A stretch of DNA of 35,800 bases from Hungatella sp. (GCA_022796015.1 JAAWHU010000031.1:1-35800), one strand, 5' to 3'. Counted from the stretch's first letter, positions 23,334-31,080 are shown. The notes: generated by a model not told the origin, from the letters alone. Numbers and translations are program-made.

Positions 23334-24665
23334 TTACTGGCTTCCAATATAATCCTTCATCTTCTGCTGCCCCGGTATCTCTTTTTTCTCCAGTTCTTTT
23401 ATAATGTTCTCCAGAATCCTGACCAGGCCTTTGGCCTCCATCTTGGCTGTGGCATAGTAGCTCTTTTCCAGGGCAGTCCCAATCTTTTCAAGCTGCTCCC
23501 CGGCCTCCTCCTTCAAGTGTGGGATCCTGCTGTCTTTTTCCGGTACTCCTGCCGCCCCGGCTTCCAGTTTATCCTGCTGCTTTTTGTCCCTCGGCGGGAC
23601 CGTTTCCTCTGCTTCTTCGTCCTCTTTTCCTGTCTGATCCTGTATCTGCTCTTCCGGCTCCTGCATCGGGGCAGGCCCGCCGGCGGCATCGGGCACCTCG
23701 CCGGCTTTCTCCTCTTCCTTTGGAGATTCCTTTTCTTGCACCGGTGCAATTTTTTCTTTTTCCCGGTTCTCCGGGCTTTTCTCTTCTGGTTTCTTCCCGG
23801 CAGAAGGCTGTTTCTCCGTCTTGGCAATCCCTACCACAGGAGCGCTCTTCTTCCCGGTCTTCCCGGTGCTTTCCGGAAAGTCTTCTAGGTACACCGCTTC
23901 CCAGTCTCTTTTGGCATCTCCTGAAAATCCGTCCACGTACAGGCTTCTTAAGCACTGGCACAGCTCCTCCCATGAGAAGGCCTGCTTCCCTCCGTTTCTA
24001 ATGTTCAGCAGCTCCGGGTTCTGATCCCTTCCCCTGAGGGTAAGCATCAGCCGTCCCTCTCCCGCCACCCGCATCATTTTGACGGCGCTTCCCGCCGGCG
24101 CCATGGCCTCTGCTATAAGCCGGACCGTGTCCTCCCTCTCCGTTAAGGCCTCATACAGTTCCTGGTATTCCTCGACTGCTGTATGGTAGTATTCCTTCAG
24201 CGCTCTGGAAAGAAGGCTTTCCTCCTGATCTTCCCGTTCCTCTGCCAGGATCTCCAGATCAGAGGTTTCCTGCTCCTTTGCCGCCTCCCTCTTGATCTCC
24301 TGGATCTGGGCCCTGGTGGCCTCCGCCGGGATTGCTTCCACTACCTCGTCTGTTAAAGTCAGCATGTCCGCCAGCTTTGCCATTCCAAATCCCTTAAACC
24401 GGGCCTCCAAACGGTCGGAGTAGCCGCCCTCGGAATATCTCCGGTTGATGTTTATGTACCTGGAGACATAGGTCTCCGTCAGGCCATACTCCGCTTTGGC
24501 AAATTCGGTTACGGTTTTATAGCCGGACTCCTCCAGGATATCCGTATCCTCTGCCCTCCGCAACAGGTATCCCAAACGGACAAATCCCTCTGCCTGGTTG
24601 GATACCTCACGATCCGTTGCGGCTTTAAATTCCTGATAAGTGCTGATATTCTGCAATCCTTCCAC
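23334..24665 (-). CDS. ParB/KfrA-like phage protein with long acidic linker
   Basis: A 443-residue protein. The first ~130 residues are helical with an HTH-like region ('GFVRLGYLLRRAEDTDILEESGYKTVTEFAKAEYGLTETYVSRYININRRYSEGGYSDRLEARFKGFGMAKLADML'), followed by long charged coils. The middle (about 290-400) is low-complexity, rich in Glu, Lys and Pro, with a conserved C-terminal helix. Proteins like this occur in Clostridia phages and conjugative elements beside PcfJ; a DNA-binding role in replication or partition is likely but not shown. GTG start with AGGAGG five bases upstream. Confidence 0.65.
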   Translation of the reverse strand: MEGLQNISTYQEFKAATDREVSNQAEGFVRLGYLLRRAEDTDILEESGYKTVTEFAKAEYGLTETYVSRYININRRYSEGGYSDRLEARFKGFGMAKLADMLTLTDEVVEAIPAEATRAQIQEIKREAAKEQETSDLEILAEEREDQEESLLSRALKEYYHTAVEEYQELYEALTEREDTVRLIAEAMAPAGSAVKMMRVAGEGRLMLTLRGRDQNPELLNIRNGGKQAFSWEELCQCLRSLYVDGFSGDAKRDWEAVYLEDFPESTGKTGKKSAPVVGIAKTEKQPSAGKKPEEKSPENREKEKIAPVQEKESPKEEEKAGEVPDAAGGPAPMQEPEEQIQDQTGKEDEEAEETVPPRDKKQQDKLEAGAAGVPEKDSRIPHLKEEAGEQLEKIGTALEKSYYATAKMEAKGLVRILENIIKELEKKEIPGQQKMKDYIGSQ

Positions 24666-24674
24666 ATTTTCCTC

Positions 24675-26882
24675 CTATACTGCCTCTTTCCGTTCTTCTG
24701 CTGCTTCCCCGGGATCTTCCGCTTCCATGAAGTCCTCCATGAGGCCGTTTAAAACTCTGGTGTTGCCCTTATCTATAAGCTCCCGGATATTGGCCTCTCT
24801 CAGCCTCCTGCTGGCCTTCTCCCTCCGGCGGTCCTCCTCCTTCATCCTGCCCCGGATCACCTTCTGCCACTTTTTTAAAAAGCTCCGAATTTCTTTGATC
24901 CCGGGTTCTTCATCATAGAAAGACCGGTGCTGCCTTATGGTCCCTCCGGGCTCTACCTCTATGGTGTAGTAGGGAATATCCGGTTCTTTTGTCCTGCGCA
25001 GGAAGCAGATATAGGTCTCATGGCGCATAATCCTCTCAAAGTACCGCTCTGAAGAACCGGCACAATGATGAAGGGTATAGCCTTCCTGGGAGATATCAGC
25101 CAGGCTCTTTGGCACCAGGATTCTGTATGCTTCGTCTTCATATTCAAGCAGCTCCCGGACTTCCTCCAGATTCTCCTCGGCTCCTGGGTACTTCCTCCGC
25201 ATTTCCTGCGCTGTGTGCTCTGCCAGTTCCTGGTTATGCTCCAGCTCCTCCATAGCCCGGAGCTTCCTCAATTCCTCCACAGCTTCGTCATGTCTTCTTT
25301 TCAGCTCCCTTGGACGGCATACCAGGAGGTCGGATAGGTTTTTCTGTAATTTTTTGCACATGTCCAGGTAATCTGTCCACTGCCCCAGCACCTCCTGGCC
25401 CGTTTTTCCCGGGTAGGATTCTTTCTGCTGGCGCCGGATGTAGTTCATGATTTGTTCGGGAGAAAGAATGTCTCTGAGGCCGTCCGTGATTTTGGTGTCG
25501 ATTCTGTTTTCTTCTGCCCACAAGATAAATTCCGTACTGATTTTTTCCCCCTCTTTTTCTGAGTATTTCATCCAGTGAAGTGCAATCCTCCCGCCGTCCA
25601 GATCCCGGAGACGGTTGATCTTCTGCCGGTCCCTGAGGCCAAAAACATCTTCTATGGTTTCTCCTGTCTTGCACAGGGGGCCGTTGTATGCATGCCAGTA
25701 TGTAGATATATCCCTAGTGCTTTCCGTCAGCAGGCGCCTGAACCTTCCCTTTGCCAGGTACTCACAGAGGCCGATAAACTTCTTGTCTGCCGTCGCTACC
25801 ATGGCCATGTTATAATCCATAGGGATCCCGTCTGCTGCTGCCCTTTCAAACACCCGTTCCCATGGCTGGAACACGGTTCCGCCCAGGGCCTCCCGGATTC
25901 CTTCCGGGTATAAATACCCCTCCTTAAACTTCCGGTTGGCCTGGTTTGTCCTTTCAAAGTCTGGTTCCCGATACCAGCATATGTCAGACCACGGGGCAAA
26001 TTCTTCCCACTGATTTTTTAGCCTTTGGGAGTAATAGATTTCACATGGATGGGCTTTATAAGTACGGTGAATAATCAGCCGGATCCCCTCCGACAGCTCT
26101 ACATGCCTCCCTTCCTTGTCCCAGGTAATCCTGACATCCATATGCCTTCCTGCACTGTCCTTTTCGTCCATATTTTGGAGGAGGATGACATGTACCTCTT
26201 TCCTGATCACGCGCTTCCCTGCCTTTATTTTCAGTTTTTTGCGGCAGGAAGGACAGGTGATAAAGCCGTCCTCCTGCAGGCCGGCTCCTGCCCCTTCCAG
26301 CTCCTTCTCTGTATGCTCTGCCCGGCAGGCGGTGCAGAACCACCGGCCTTTCCCTCCTTTTGCCCGGAGCAGGTAATCCTCCCCGCCGGAGACCCTGTGT
26401 ATCCATTCCCGGATATCCCGGGGAAGGGGCGGGATCCGCCTCATCTGATCCAGCATTCTTTCCCGCTTTCGGTTTTCATATCGTTCTTTTTTGTCCTGGT
26501 TGTACCGGGACTCATGCTCCTCAATAATCCCAAAAGCGTTTCTATTCCCTCCCGGAGTATCAAGAAGACCCCTTACGGTCTCTTCGTCCTGTCTGCTGTC
26601 AAAGCATACCTCTCCCTCATGCCAAAACCAGGTGCTGTAGTATCCTGAAGCCGAATATCCATACAGGGTCAAGAGTTTGCGCTCCGCCCACCCGTCGGCT
26701 TCTGCGTTTTGGGACTGGTATCGGTTTGTCTCTGCATCCATGCAGTAGCGGCCGATATACTTACCGTCCAGAAAACAGTCCAGCACCAGCACCTTTCCTG
26801 CTGCCTGGACGGTGATGGTTCCTCCCTTCTTCCTTTCCGGCATTTTTACGGGAATCCCTTCGATCTCCTTTTTCTTTATCAT
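24675..26882 (-). CDS. PcfJ-like protein
   Basis: A 735-residue protein. A zinc ribbon lies at C183-x2-C186 ... C210-x2-C213 ('FCTACRAEH', 'FITCPSCRKK'). The C-terminal part contains the PcfJ signature: 'LHHCAGSSERYFERIMRHETYICFLRRTKEPDIPYYTIEV' (consensus 'L.hCv..Y......g...i..lR......P..T.E'). PcfJ was named in the enterococcal pCF10 plasmid; many conjugative elements and phages encode it, function unknown. ATG overlaps the upstream stop as ATGA. The following minus-strand genes (DUF7666-like and the next) form a set found with PcfJ. Confidence 0.88.
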   Translation of the reverse strand: MIKKKEIEGIPVKMPERKKGGTITVQAAGKVLVLDCFLDGKYIGRYCMDAETNRYQSQNAEADGWAERKLLTLYGYSASGYYSTWFWHEGEVCFDSRQDEETVRGLLDTPGGNRNAFGIIEEHESRYNQDKKERYENRKRERMLDQMRRIPPLPRDIREWIHRVSGGEDYLLRAKGGKGRWFCTACRAEHTEKELEGAGAGLQEDGFITCPSCRKKLKIKAGKRVIRKEVHVILLQNMDEKDSAGRHMDVRITWDKEGRHVELSEGIRLIIHRTYKAHPCEIYYSQRLKNQWEEFAPWSDICWYREPDFERTNQANRKFKEGYLYPEGIREALGGTVFQPWERVFERAAADGIPMDYNMAMVATADKKFIGLCEYLAKGRFRRLLTESTRDISTYWHAYNGPLCKTGETIEDVFGLRDRQKINRLRDLDGGRIALHWMKYSEKEGEKISTEFILWAEENRIDTKITDGLRDILSPEQIMNYIRRQQKESYPGKTGQEVLGQWTDYLDMCKKLQKNLSDLLVCRPRELKRRHDEAVEELRKLRAMEELEHNQELAEHTAQEMRRKYPGAEENLEEVRELLEYEDEAYRILVPKSLADISQEGYTLHHCAGSSERYFERIMRHETYICFLRRTKEPDIPYYTIEVEPGGTIRQHRSFYDEEPGIKEIRSFLKKWQKVIRGRMKEEDRRREKASRRLREANIRELIDKGNTRVLNGLMEDFMEAEDPGEAAEERKEAV

Positions 26883-27457
26883 CCTTCCGCCTCCTGAAGC
26901 TCCCGGTTTTTTAAGGTATACCAGACACCAGGCTTTATATTTTTCTGGACCTTAACTACCTTTGCATCCGTGATCCTGCCCTCATCCTCCTCACACAGCA
27001 GCCCCAGGACGGAGCCGGGTACCCCTTTTACCAGAGGGCACCTCCCCCTGGCTATGGCCACGTCATGCTCCGTGCGGGCCCACGCCCGGTCCCTGGCAGT
27101 CATGAGGTTTTCACAGGAAAGCTCCCACTGCCTGGAAGGGTGCTTCACAATGTACATCATAGCTCTTGCCGTAAGCTGCAGGACTGTCAGCTCTCTTATG
27201 AGTGTCAGCTGGGTACAGGCGATCCTAGTATCCTCTTGGCATTCATCAATGCTTCCTGCTGCCTCGACTTCAAAATACCGGCTCCCTCTCCCCGGGGGAT
27301 ACCACTTGAAGCATTCCAAGGGATATTCCGCACAATGCAGGCCTGCGGTGGTGCACTTTGAGCGATCCTCGTGTATGGTCTGGCCTGGTATGTACTGGAA
27401 TATGCCTTTCCCGAAGGTGCATGTCAAATCCCTTTTGAATCCCTTATATGCAATCAT
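26879..27457 (-). CDS. DUF7666-like protein
   Basis: A 192-residue protein starting 'MIAYKGFKRDLTCTFGKGIFQYIPGQTI....CTTAGLHCAEYPLECFKWYPPGRGSRYFEVEAAGS'. The consensus 'KGF..dl.Crg.fqY..G......G.l..C..GfHaCe.Pl.vf.yY' is the DUF7666 pattern, common in phages next to pentapeptide or PcfJ genes. Function unknown. ATG with GGGAGGG, overlapping the next gene upstream by 4 bases. Confidence 0.75.
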   Translation of the reverse strand: MIAYKGFKRDLTCTFGKGIFQYIPGQTIHEDRSKCTTAGLHCAEYPLECFKWYPPGRGSRYFEVEAAGSIDECQEDTRIACTQLTLIRELTVLQLTARAMMYIVKHPSRQWELSCENLMTARDRAWARTEHDVAIARGRCPLVKGVPGSVLGLLCEEDEGRITDAKVVKVQKNIKPGVWYTLKNRELQEAEG

Positions 27458-27942
27458 GACTTCCCTCCCAGGTAATACTGCGTAATGATCCTTTTTGCCT
27501 TGGCCATTCCTGGAATCCCCAGTGTCACCCGGTAAGATATCTTTGCTCTTTTTAGGATATCCTTATCTACGTTCCTCGCGTTTTTGAGGCTCCAGGTAAG
27601 GAGGGCAGCCATGCAGCCCTTTAAACTTCTTCCCTTCCTTCGGACAGCCAGCGCCATGGCGGGATCCTCCGAACAGCGGATCCCGATGTAGGTGATCCAG
27701 TCCTCCATGATTCCGTAGGGCTTTAGCTCCCTAGTCTCCACATCCAGCTTACCGAATGCGGCAGTAAGAGGAGTGGAAAGCTCCTGGATGTCTCCGTTTA
27801 TGTAGTCCTTCACATCTTCCTTGTCAATGCCGTTTTCTAAGGCAAGAGCCATGAGGGCTTCATCATCCCCCTCCTTCAGCTGTGCCGCGGCGGCCCGGTT
27901 TAACTCCTCGTGGGAATCAAATTCTCCAAATTTATCGAACAC
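27454..27942 (-). CDS. Uncharacterised protein next to the PcfJ gene; weak PcfK/AcrIIA9-like resemblance
   Basis: About 162 residues from a GTG at 27942 (preceded by AGAGGGG); the longer in-frame extension overlaps the upstream gene. The N-terminus is acidic ('FDKFGEFDSHEELNRAAAAQLKEGDDEALMALALENGIDKEDVKDYING'). The C-terminus 'GRSLKGCMAALLTWSLKNA' then 'VTLGIPGMAKAKRIITQYYLG' has the spacing I associate with PcfK-type proteins (a K/G-S-x-x-G-C helix and a final I-I-x-x-Y-Y). Families of that shape include AcrIIA9, a Cas9 inhibitor. The resemblance is weak and from memory, so the function is left open. Confidence 0.6.
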   Translation of the reverse strand: MFDKFGEFDSHEELNRAAAAQLKEGDDEALMALALENGIDKEDVKDYINGDIQELSTPLTAAFGKLDVETRELKPYGIMEDWITYIGIRCSEDPAMALAVRRKGRSLKGCMAALLTWSLKNARNVDKDILKRAKISYRVTLGIPGMAKAKRIITQYYLGGKS

Positions 27943-28249
27943 GGTATTTTCCCCTCTTTCTTCTTTTTCTTCCTTTTTTTCCGGGAACGCGCTCCTCTTC
28001 CTGGGTATCACTCTGGGTGAGGATCTGCACATAAGTCATGGTCCTTATGGGAAGGGGACGCTTTCCGGCTGCCTCCACCCGTACCAAATGCGGGTATTTT
28101 TCTACTACCCGCACGGCTGCCTTTACCGGCACCAGAAGCCTTTCGTCTTCCCGGAGCTTTACCAGGATCTCGCAGGTGAGGATATCACCCACCTGAAGAC
28201 GCTCCTTTAATTCCCGTATGTCTGCTGCCGTGATTCCCTCTTCCTTCAT
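27932..28249 (-). CDS. Uncharacterised early protein with basic tail
   Basis: A 105-residue protein with 'RELKERLQVGDILTCEILVKLREDERLLVPVKAAVRVVEKYPHLVRVEAAGKRPLPIRTMTYVQILTQS' (a compact beta-type fold: 'GD.l.c.i............v..KYPHLV.ve..gkr.pIrTmTY.qil'), followed by a strongly basic end (GKKGRKRRKRGKYRVR). I have seen this short 'KYPHLV' protein type in Firmicutes phage early regions without a known role. ATG with AGGAGG, 4-base overlap with the RNase H-like gene upstream. Confidence 0.68.
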   Translation of the reverse strand: MKEEGITAADIRELKERLQVGDILTCEILVKLREDERLLVPVKAAVRVVEKYPHLVRVEAAGKRPLPIRTMTYVQILTQSDTQEEERVPGKKGRKRRKRGKYRVR

Positions 28250-28626
28250 CCTGTTTCCTCCTGTAATCCTTCTTCATGCAGAGTGGTGTGATGCCAGGCA
28301 AGCTCTATGGCCAGCCGCTTCCACACCTCGGCATTCTTTACCGGCTTCCCTTCAGCGTTTTTCCAGCCCCTGGACTCCCACTTTGCAAGCCAGCCGTTTT
28401 TTATGGGATCCAAGACATGGCCTGACTCTGTAAAGAGATGTACCTCGCAGGGCACCCGCAGGATCTGGAACGCCTCCAGCACGGCCTGAAGAACGTTAGC
28501 GCTCTTGTCTGCTTTTCTCTCTTTTCTGAATTCCTTTTTATGGAGCTTTCCTTTCCGGTCCTCGAACCGGAGCATGGCCCAGTATCCCTCCGGGCTCCCG
28601 CCGATCTCCATGTCTACCTCATACAT
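28246..28626 (-). CDS. RNase H-like fold protein, catalytic residues missing
   Basis: A 126-residue protein that follows the RNase HI fold: strand 'GYWAMLRFEDRKGKLHKKEF', helix 'ANVLQAVLEAFQIL', 'CEVHLFTESGHVLDPI', then 'NGWLAKWESRGWKNAEGKPVKNAEVWKRLAIELAWHHTTLHE', nearly the textbook 'ngWl..W...gWk...gkpvkN.dLw..L' segment. But the usual catalytic D in TDS is E (TES), the glutamate of the helix is replaced, and the first aspartate is absent. It is also short at the C-terminus. It may bind RNA-DNA hybrids without cutting. Encoded with the HUH Rep just upstream, so a replication role is plausible. Confidence 0.75.
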   Translation of the reverse strand: MYEVDMEIGGSPEGYWAMLRFEDRKGKLHKKEFRKERKADKSANVLQAVLEAFQILRVPCEVHLFTESGHVLDPIKNGWLAKWESRGWKNAEGKPVKNAEVWKRLAIELAWHHTTLHEEGLQEETG

Positions 28627-28629
28627 TCT

Positions 28630-29355
28630 TTAATCCCTCCTTTTGATTCTCAGCAGCGTATAATGCCGGTACGGATATCCGGTCACCGGATTGATCCCCT
28701 CGTGCACCGAATCCTGATCCAGATAAAATCCTTTCGGCACGCGTATCCCCTTCCAGGTATTCCACTTTTTATATACTTTCTTTTCCGGTTCTGGAACCGG
28801 GAGGTTTTTGGAAGCGGAGTAGGACGCATCTTTCAGCCTGGGGTCTGTTTTCGGCGTTTTGGTGATATATGCTGCAAGGTCTCTGAACTCTCCTTTTGCA
28901 TACATCAGCTCATTGATTACCTTCCCCTTTTTCCAGGCCTCTGCAAGGATCACGTCTGTATCCGGGTACCGGTTGATTACCAGGTGGATATGCCAGCCAT
29001 TTTTCGTCCCTACCTCAATGTTCCGCATCCACTTCAATTCATACCCCCGCTTTTTATACTGCCTCCTGACTTCCCGGATAAACTTTCTGAAATCCGCTTT
29101 TGCAGCTTTCATGTCGGCCGGCCGCTCCCCCCTCCGGTAGGTCAGATCCGTGAAGTAGTCATGGATGTCAAAATGTTCCCGCAGCTTTCTCCTGGCCAGC
29201 TTCTCCCGGTTGTACTGGTTGATCTTTTCCATCTGCTCAGGGGTGGGCTTTCTTCTCTTCATGCGGCTCTGACCCGGCGCTCCGTATCTGGCAGTATGGA
29301 ACTCCTCCACCTCTATGGCATTCTTAAAATGATACCGTTTTCCTGTGTACGACAT
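28630..29355 (-). CDS. Rolling-circle replication initiator (HUH endonuclease Rep)
   Basis: A 241-residue HUH enzyme. Three motifs in order: motif 1 'YFTDLTYRRG' (68-76), motif 2 'NGWHIHLVIN' with the His-hydrophobic-His pair H122/H124, and motif 3 'DLAAYITKTPK' with Y163 and K166 (YxxK). This is the single-tyrosine plasmid/phage Rep arrangement. It would nick a double-strand origin and start replication. ATG at 29355 has GGGGGAG upstream; a TTG 12 codons earlier is weaker. A short antisense RNA lies ~100 bases upstream of the start. I do not see the origin nick site with certainty. Confidence 0.88.
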   Translation of the reverse strand: MSYTGKRYHFKNAIEVEEFHTARYGAPGQSRMKRRKPTPEQMEKINQYNREKLARRKLREHFDIHDYFTDLTYRRGERPADMKAAKADFRKFIREVRRQYKKRGYELKWMRNIEVGTKNGWHIHLVINRYPDTDVILAEAWKKGKVINELMYAKGEFRDLAAYITKTPKTDPRLKDASYSASKNLPVPEPEKKVYKKWNTWKGIRVPKGFYLDQDSVHEGINPVTGYPYRHYTLLRIKRRD

Positions 29356-29423
29356 TCTCTCCCCCGGTCCTATCTTTAATATCCTTATCAAGTTGAAAAG
29401 AGGCCCAAAAGCCGCTTATTTTC

Positions 29424-29452
29424 TTGACTTTTCAGCCGTACACAGATATAAT
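29424..29452 (+). promoter_or_regulatory. Promoter of a small RNA, opposite to rep
   Basis: Plus strand TTGACT (29424-29429), 17-base spacer, TATAAT (29447-29452). It points away from rep into a 190-base gap with no plus-strand gene, and a strong terminator follows ~35-70 bases later, so the product should be a short RNA. An 8-base inverted repeat (TACACAGA at 29439-29446, TCTGTGTA at 29471-29478) flanks the -10 and the start site and could be an operator. Confidence 0.85.
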
Positions 29453-29457
29453 AAAGG

Positions 29458-29526
29458 TGTGTTTATTTGGTCTGTGTAGACTTATGGCTGCCGGCGTTAT
29501 CCGCGTAACGCTGGCAGCCCTTTTTT
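29458..29526 (+). ncRNA. Short antisense RNA against the rep leader
   Basis: About 69 nt from the start expected downstream of the consensus promoter to the T-run of a strong terminator. There is no start codon with a ribosome binding site inside, and it lies opposite the untranslated leader between the rep start and the preceding gene. Its main fold is the terminator hairpin (29486-29519) with a 6-nt loop TCCGCG. The rep mRNA contains the exact complement, so loop-loop pairing is possible. This is the layout of copy-number antisense RNAs in rolling-circle plasmids. Confidence 0.72.
29486..29526 (+). terminator. Strong rho-independent terminator of the small RNA
   Basis: GGCTGCC-G-GCGTTA (29486-29499), loop TCCGCG, TAACGC-T-GGCAGCC (29506-29519) with a central G-U pair, then C and six T (29521-29526). 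14 paired positions plus the T-run act only on the plus strand; the minus strand has no T-run after the stem. Confidence 0.92.
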
Positions 29527-29549
29527 AGTTGTCAATGTTCCTTTTGTGT

Positions 29550-29759
29550 TCATGCCGTCCCCCTGAATATCAGGCCAGGCATGTCCTTTTTCAGTTCAAG
29601 GAATTCCTCCTTTGTCAGGGCCCAGCGCTTCCTGTATCCCTCCTCTTCCTCCAGCTCCGTCCTGCATTCCTCACAGACTCTGCCTTCTCCCGGATAGTTC
29701 ACGCCTTCCCCACTGTCCATATAGCACCCGCACCGGGCACATCGGTTTCTATGTGCCAT
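29550..29759 (-). CDS. Small zinc-ribbon-like protein
   Basis: A 69-residue protein beginning 'MAHRNRCARCGCYMDSGEG' with CxxC-type pairs: 'CARCGC' and 'CEECRTELEEEEGYRKRW'. The C-x2-C ... C-x2-C spacing suggests one zinc ribbon, followed by an acidic helix. The ATG overlaps the stop of the preceding gene by 11 bases. It ends 194 bases before the rep start. Family unknown. Confidence 0.68.
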   Translation of the reverse strand: MAHRNRCARCGCYMDSGEGVNYPGEGRVCEECRTELEEEEGYRKRWALTKEEFLELKKDMPGLIFRGTA

Positions 29760-30099
29760 TCCTGCCCCGCCTCCTTCTCCCCCATTGTGATACTGCCTGC
29801 CAGATAAAAAATCCCGCCGCAAGGGCTGCCAGGCATTCCCCGCCATAGGCAGTCTTTCCTTCGCGCTCTATGTATGCCAAAGGCGCACAGTAACCATAGA
29901 TACTTACGGCCATAGCCGCCGACAAGACCGGGGGAGCCGCCCGGCTTCCAAGGAACCGTCCCGCGGCCTGTACCACCTGATCCCGCGCCTGCAGCAGGGA
30001 CAGAGATACCCCTGCTGCCCGATCTCTGCCAGGGCGGATACGTTCCAGCTCTGGCCACACTTCATGCAGAATAACTTTCGTACTTTCTTCATGTCTCAT
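29749..30099 (-). CDS. Uncharacterised protein with hydrophobic C-terminal half
   Basis: A 116-residue protein: polar N-terminus (MRHEESTKVILHEVWPELERIRPGRDRAAG), then alternating hydrophobic stretches 'APPVLSAAMAVSIYGYCAPLAYI' and 'YGGECLAALAAGFFIWQAVSQW', ending with a basic tail (GRRRRGRNGT). The two apolar stretches could be membrane helices. Start ATG with AGGTACAGGA. No family recognised. Confidence 0.55.
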   Translation of the reverse strand: MRHEESTKVILHEVWPELERIRPGRDRAAGVSLSLLQARDQVVQAAGRFLGSRAAPPVLSAAMAVSIYGYCAPLAYIEREGKTAYGGECLAALAAGFFIWQAVSQWGRRRRGRNGT

Positions 30100-30120
30100 T
30101 CCTGTACCTCGTTTATGGCT

Positions 30121-31080
30121 CTAATCCATTTTGATAACCGGCGTCACATCTCCTTGGACTGCTGGTAGCTGTCCGTTCCATTTGTCATATTTCTTCTGCT
30201 CCAGAAGCTCTGGTGTGAGAGAATCCGCAATCTTGCGGTTTGCTTCTGCCTCCGCCTGGGCCCTGATCCTCACAGCCTCTGCTTCTCCTTCTGCCTGGAT
30301 CTTTTTCTGTTCTGCCTGAATCTCAGCCTTCTGCCGCTCCTGTTCTGCCTGGATTAAGGCCACCTCTCTGTCTTTCTCTGCCGCCCGGCGGGCAATCTCC
30401 TGTTCCTTTTCTGCCACTGCAATGGCGGTCTGCTTGTCCAGCTCTGCTTTCTCAGCATCCTGTTTTGCCTGCTCTTTGGCCTGGATCTTGGCATACAAGG
30501 CATCATCCAGCTGGACGTCTATAATCAGAGCGCTGGAGATATTGATTCCATATTCCTCACACAGCTTGCTGTTTAAATACTCTGTAATGGCTGTGGAGAC
30601 CTCGGCTCTCTTATCGGAATAAATATCCATTACTGTAAATCTGGGGGTAACCTCTTTTACATAGGCGATAATGGAATTTTGCACCATGCTGTCTACAATG
30701 GATTCTCCGTCCATGCCGTTAAACCTGGTATAAAGATCCACTACCCTGCTGCTGAGGAAATTATAATTGACTGTCATGTTCAGCTTTACCATGCCGCCAT
30801 TAGCGGGGGCATCTATATGCCAGTCGGCATGCTCCTTCTTTCCGTAGTCCTCCGGACTGTTGCTGAACACAATCTGCTGCTGGGATACCGGATAGTTTTT
30901 CACCTTGGCCATAGGGCCAACAAAATGCCAGCCAGGGCTGAGAGTGGCTTTCCGGACTCCTTCCTTTGCTGTCCATACCACTCCGACTTCGCCCTGGTCT
31001 ACCTTTTTCATCGACTTTACCGTATAGGAAGCCCCAAGTACCGCTACTGCCATGATGATTAAAGCCACCTTCTTATTCAT
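30121..31080 (-). CDS. SPFH / prohibitin-family membrane protein
   Basis: A 319-residue protein with an N-terminal membrane helix (residues 4-20, 'KVALIIMAVAVLGASYT'), a prohibitin-like SPFH domain ('VDQGEVGVVWTAKEGVRKATLSPGWHFVGPMAKVKNYPVSQQQIVFSN...VKLNMTVNYNF'), and a long coiled coil of Ala/Glu/Gln/Lys repeats (~210-285, 'AEKEQEIARRAAEKDREVALIQAEQE'). SPFH proteins form membrane-bound ring assemblies. It is unusual as a phage gene and might shield or scaffold the replication site at the membrane, or act against host defence. Its start overlaps the stop of a tiny membrane protein gene. Confidence 0.88.
   Translation of the reverse strand: MNKKVALIIMAVAVLGASYTVKSMKKVDQGEVGVVWTAKEGVRKATLSPGWHFVGPMAKVKNYPVSQQQIVFSNSPEDYGKKEHADWHIDAPANGGMVKLNMTVNYNFLSSRVVDLYTRFNGMDGESIVDSMVQNSIIAYVKEVTPRFTVMDIYSDKRAEVSTAITEYLNSKLCEEYGINISSALIIDVQLDDALYAKIQAKEQAKQDAEKAELDKQTAIAVAEKEQEIARRAAEKDREVALIQAEQERQKAEIQAEQKKIQAEGEAEAVRIRAQAEAEANRKIADSLTPELLEQKKYDKWNGQLPAVQGDVTPVIKMD

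Noticed and set aside
23519..24001. Plus-strand open frame of 160 codons and several others around 23.5-24.0 kb
   Set aside because: These mirror the low-complexity Glu/Lys/Pro region of the 443-residue protein; their composition (Pro, Leu, Phe runs) is that of a shadow.
26025..26648. Plus-strand open frame of 207 codons in the PcfJ-like gene
   Set aside because: Antisense shadow; the minus frame carries a zinc ribbon and the PcfJ signature.
28438..29379. Plus-strand open frame of 313 codons over rep and the RNase H-like gene
   Set aside because: It is antisense to two clear proteins with recognisable motifs and has no good start signal.
29486..29519. Hairpin as a bidirectional terminator for the upstream early operon
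   Set aside because: The T-run exists only on the plus strand; on the minus strand the stem is followed by ATAAGTC, so early transcripts should pass.
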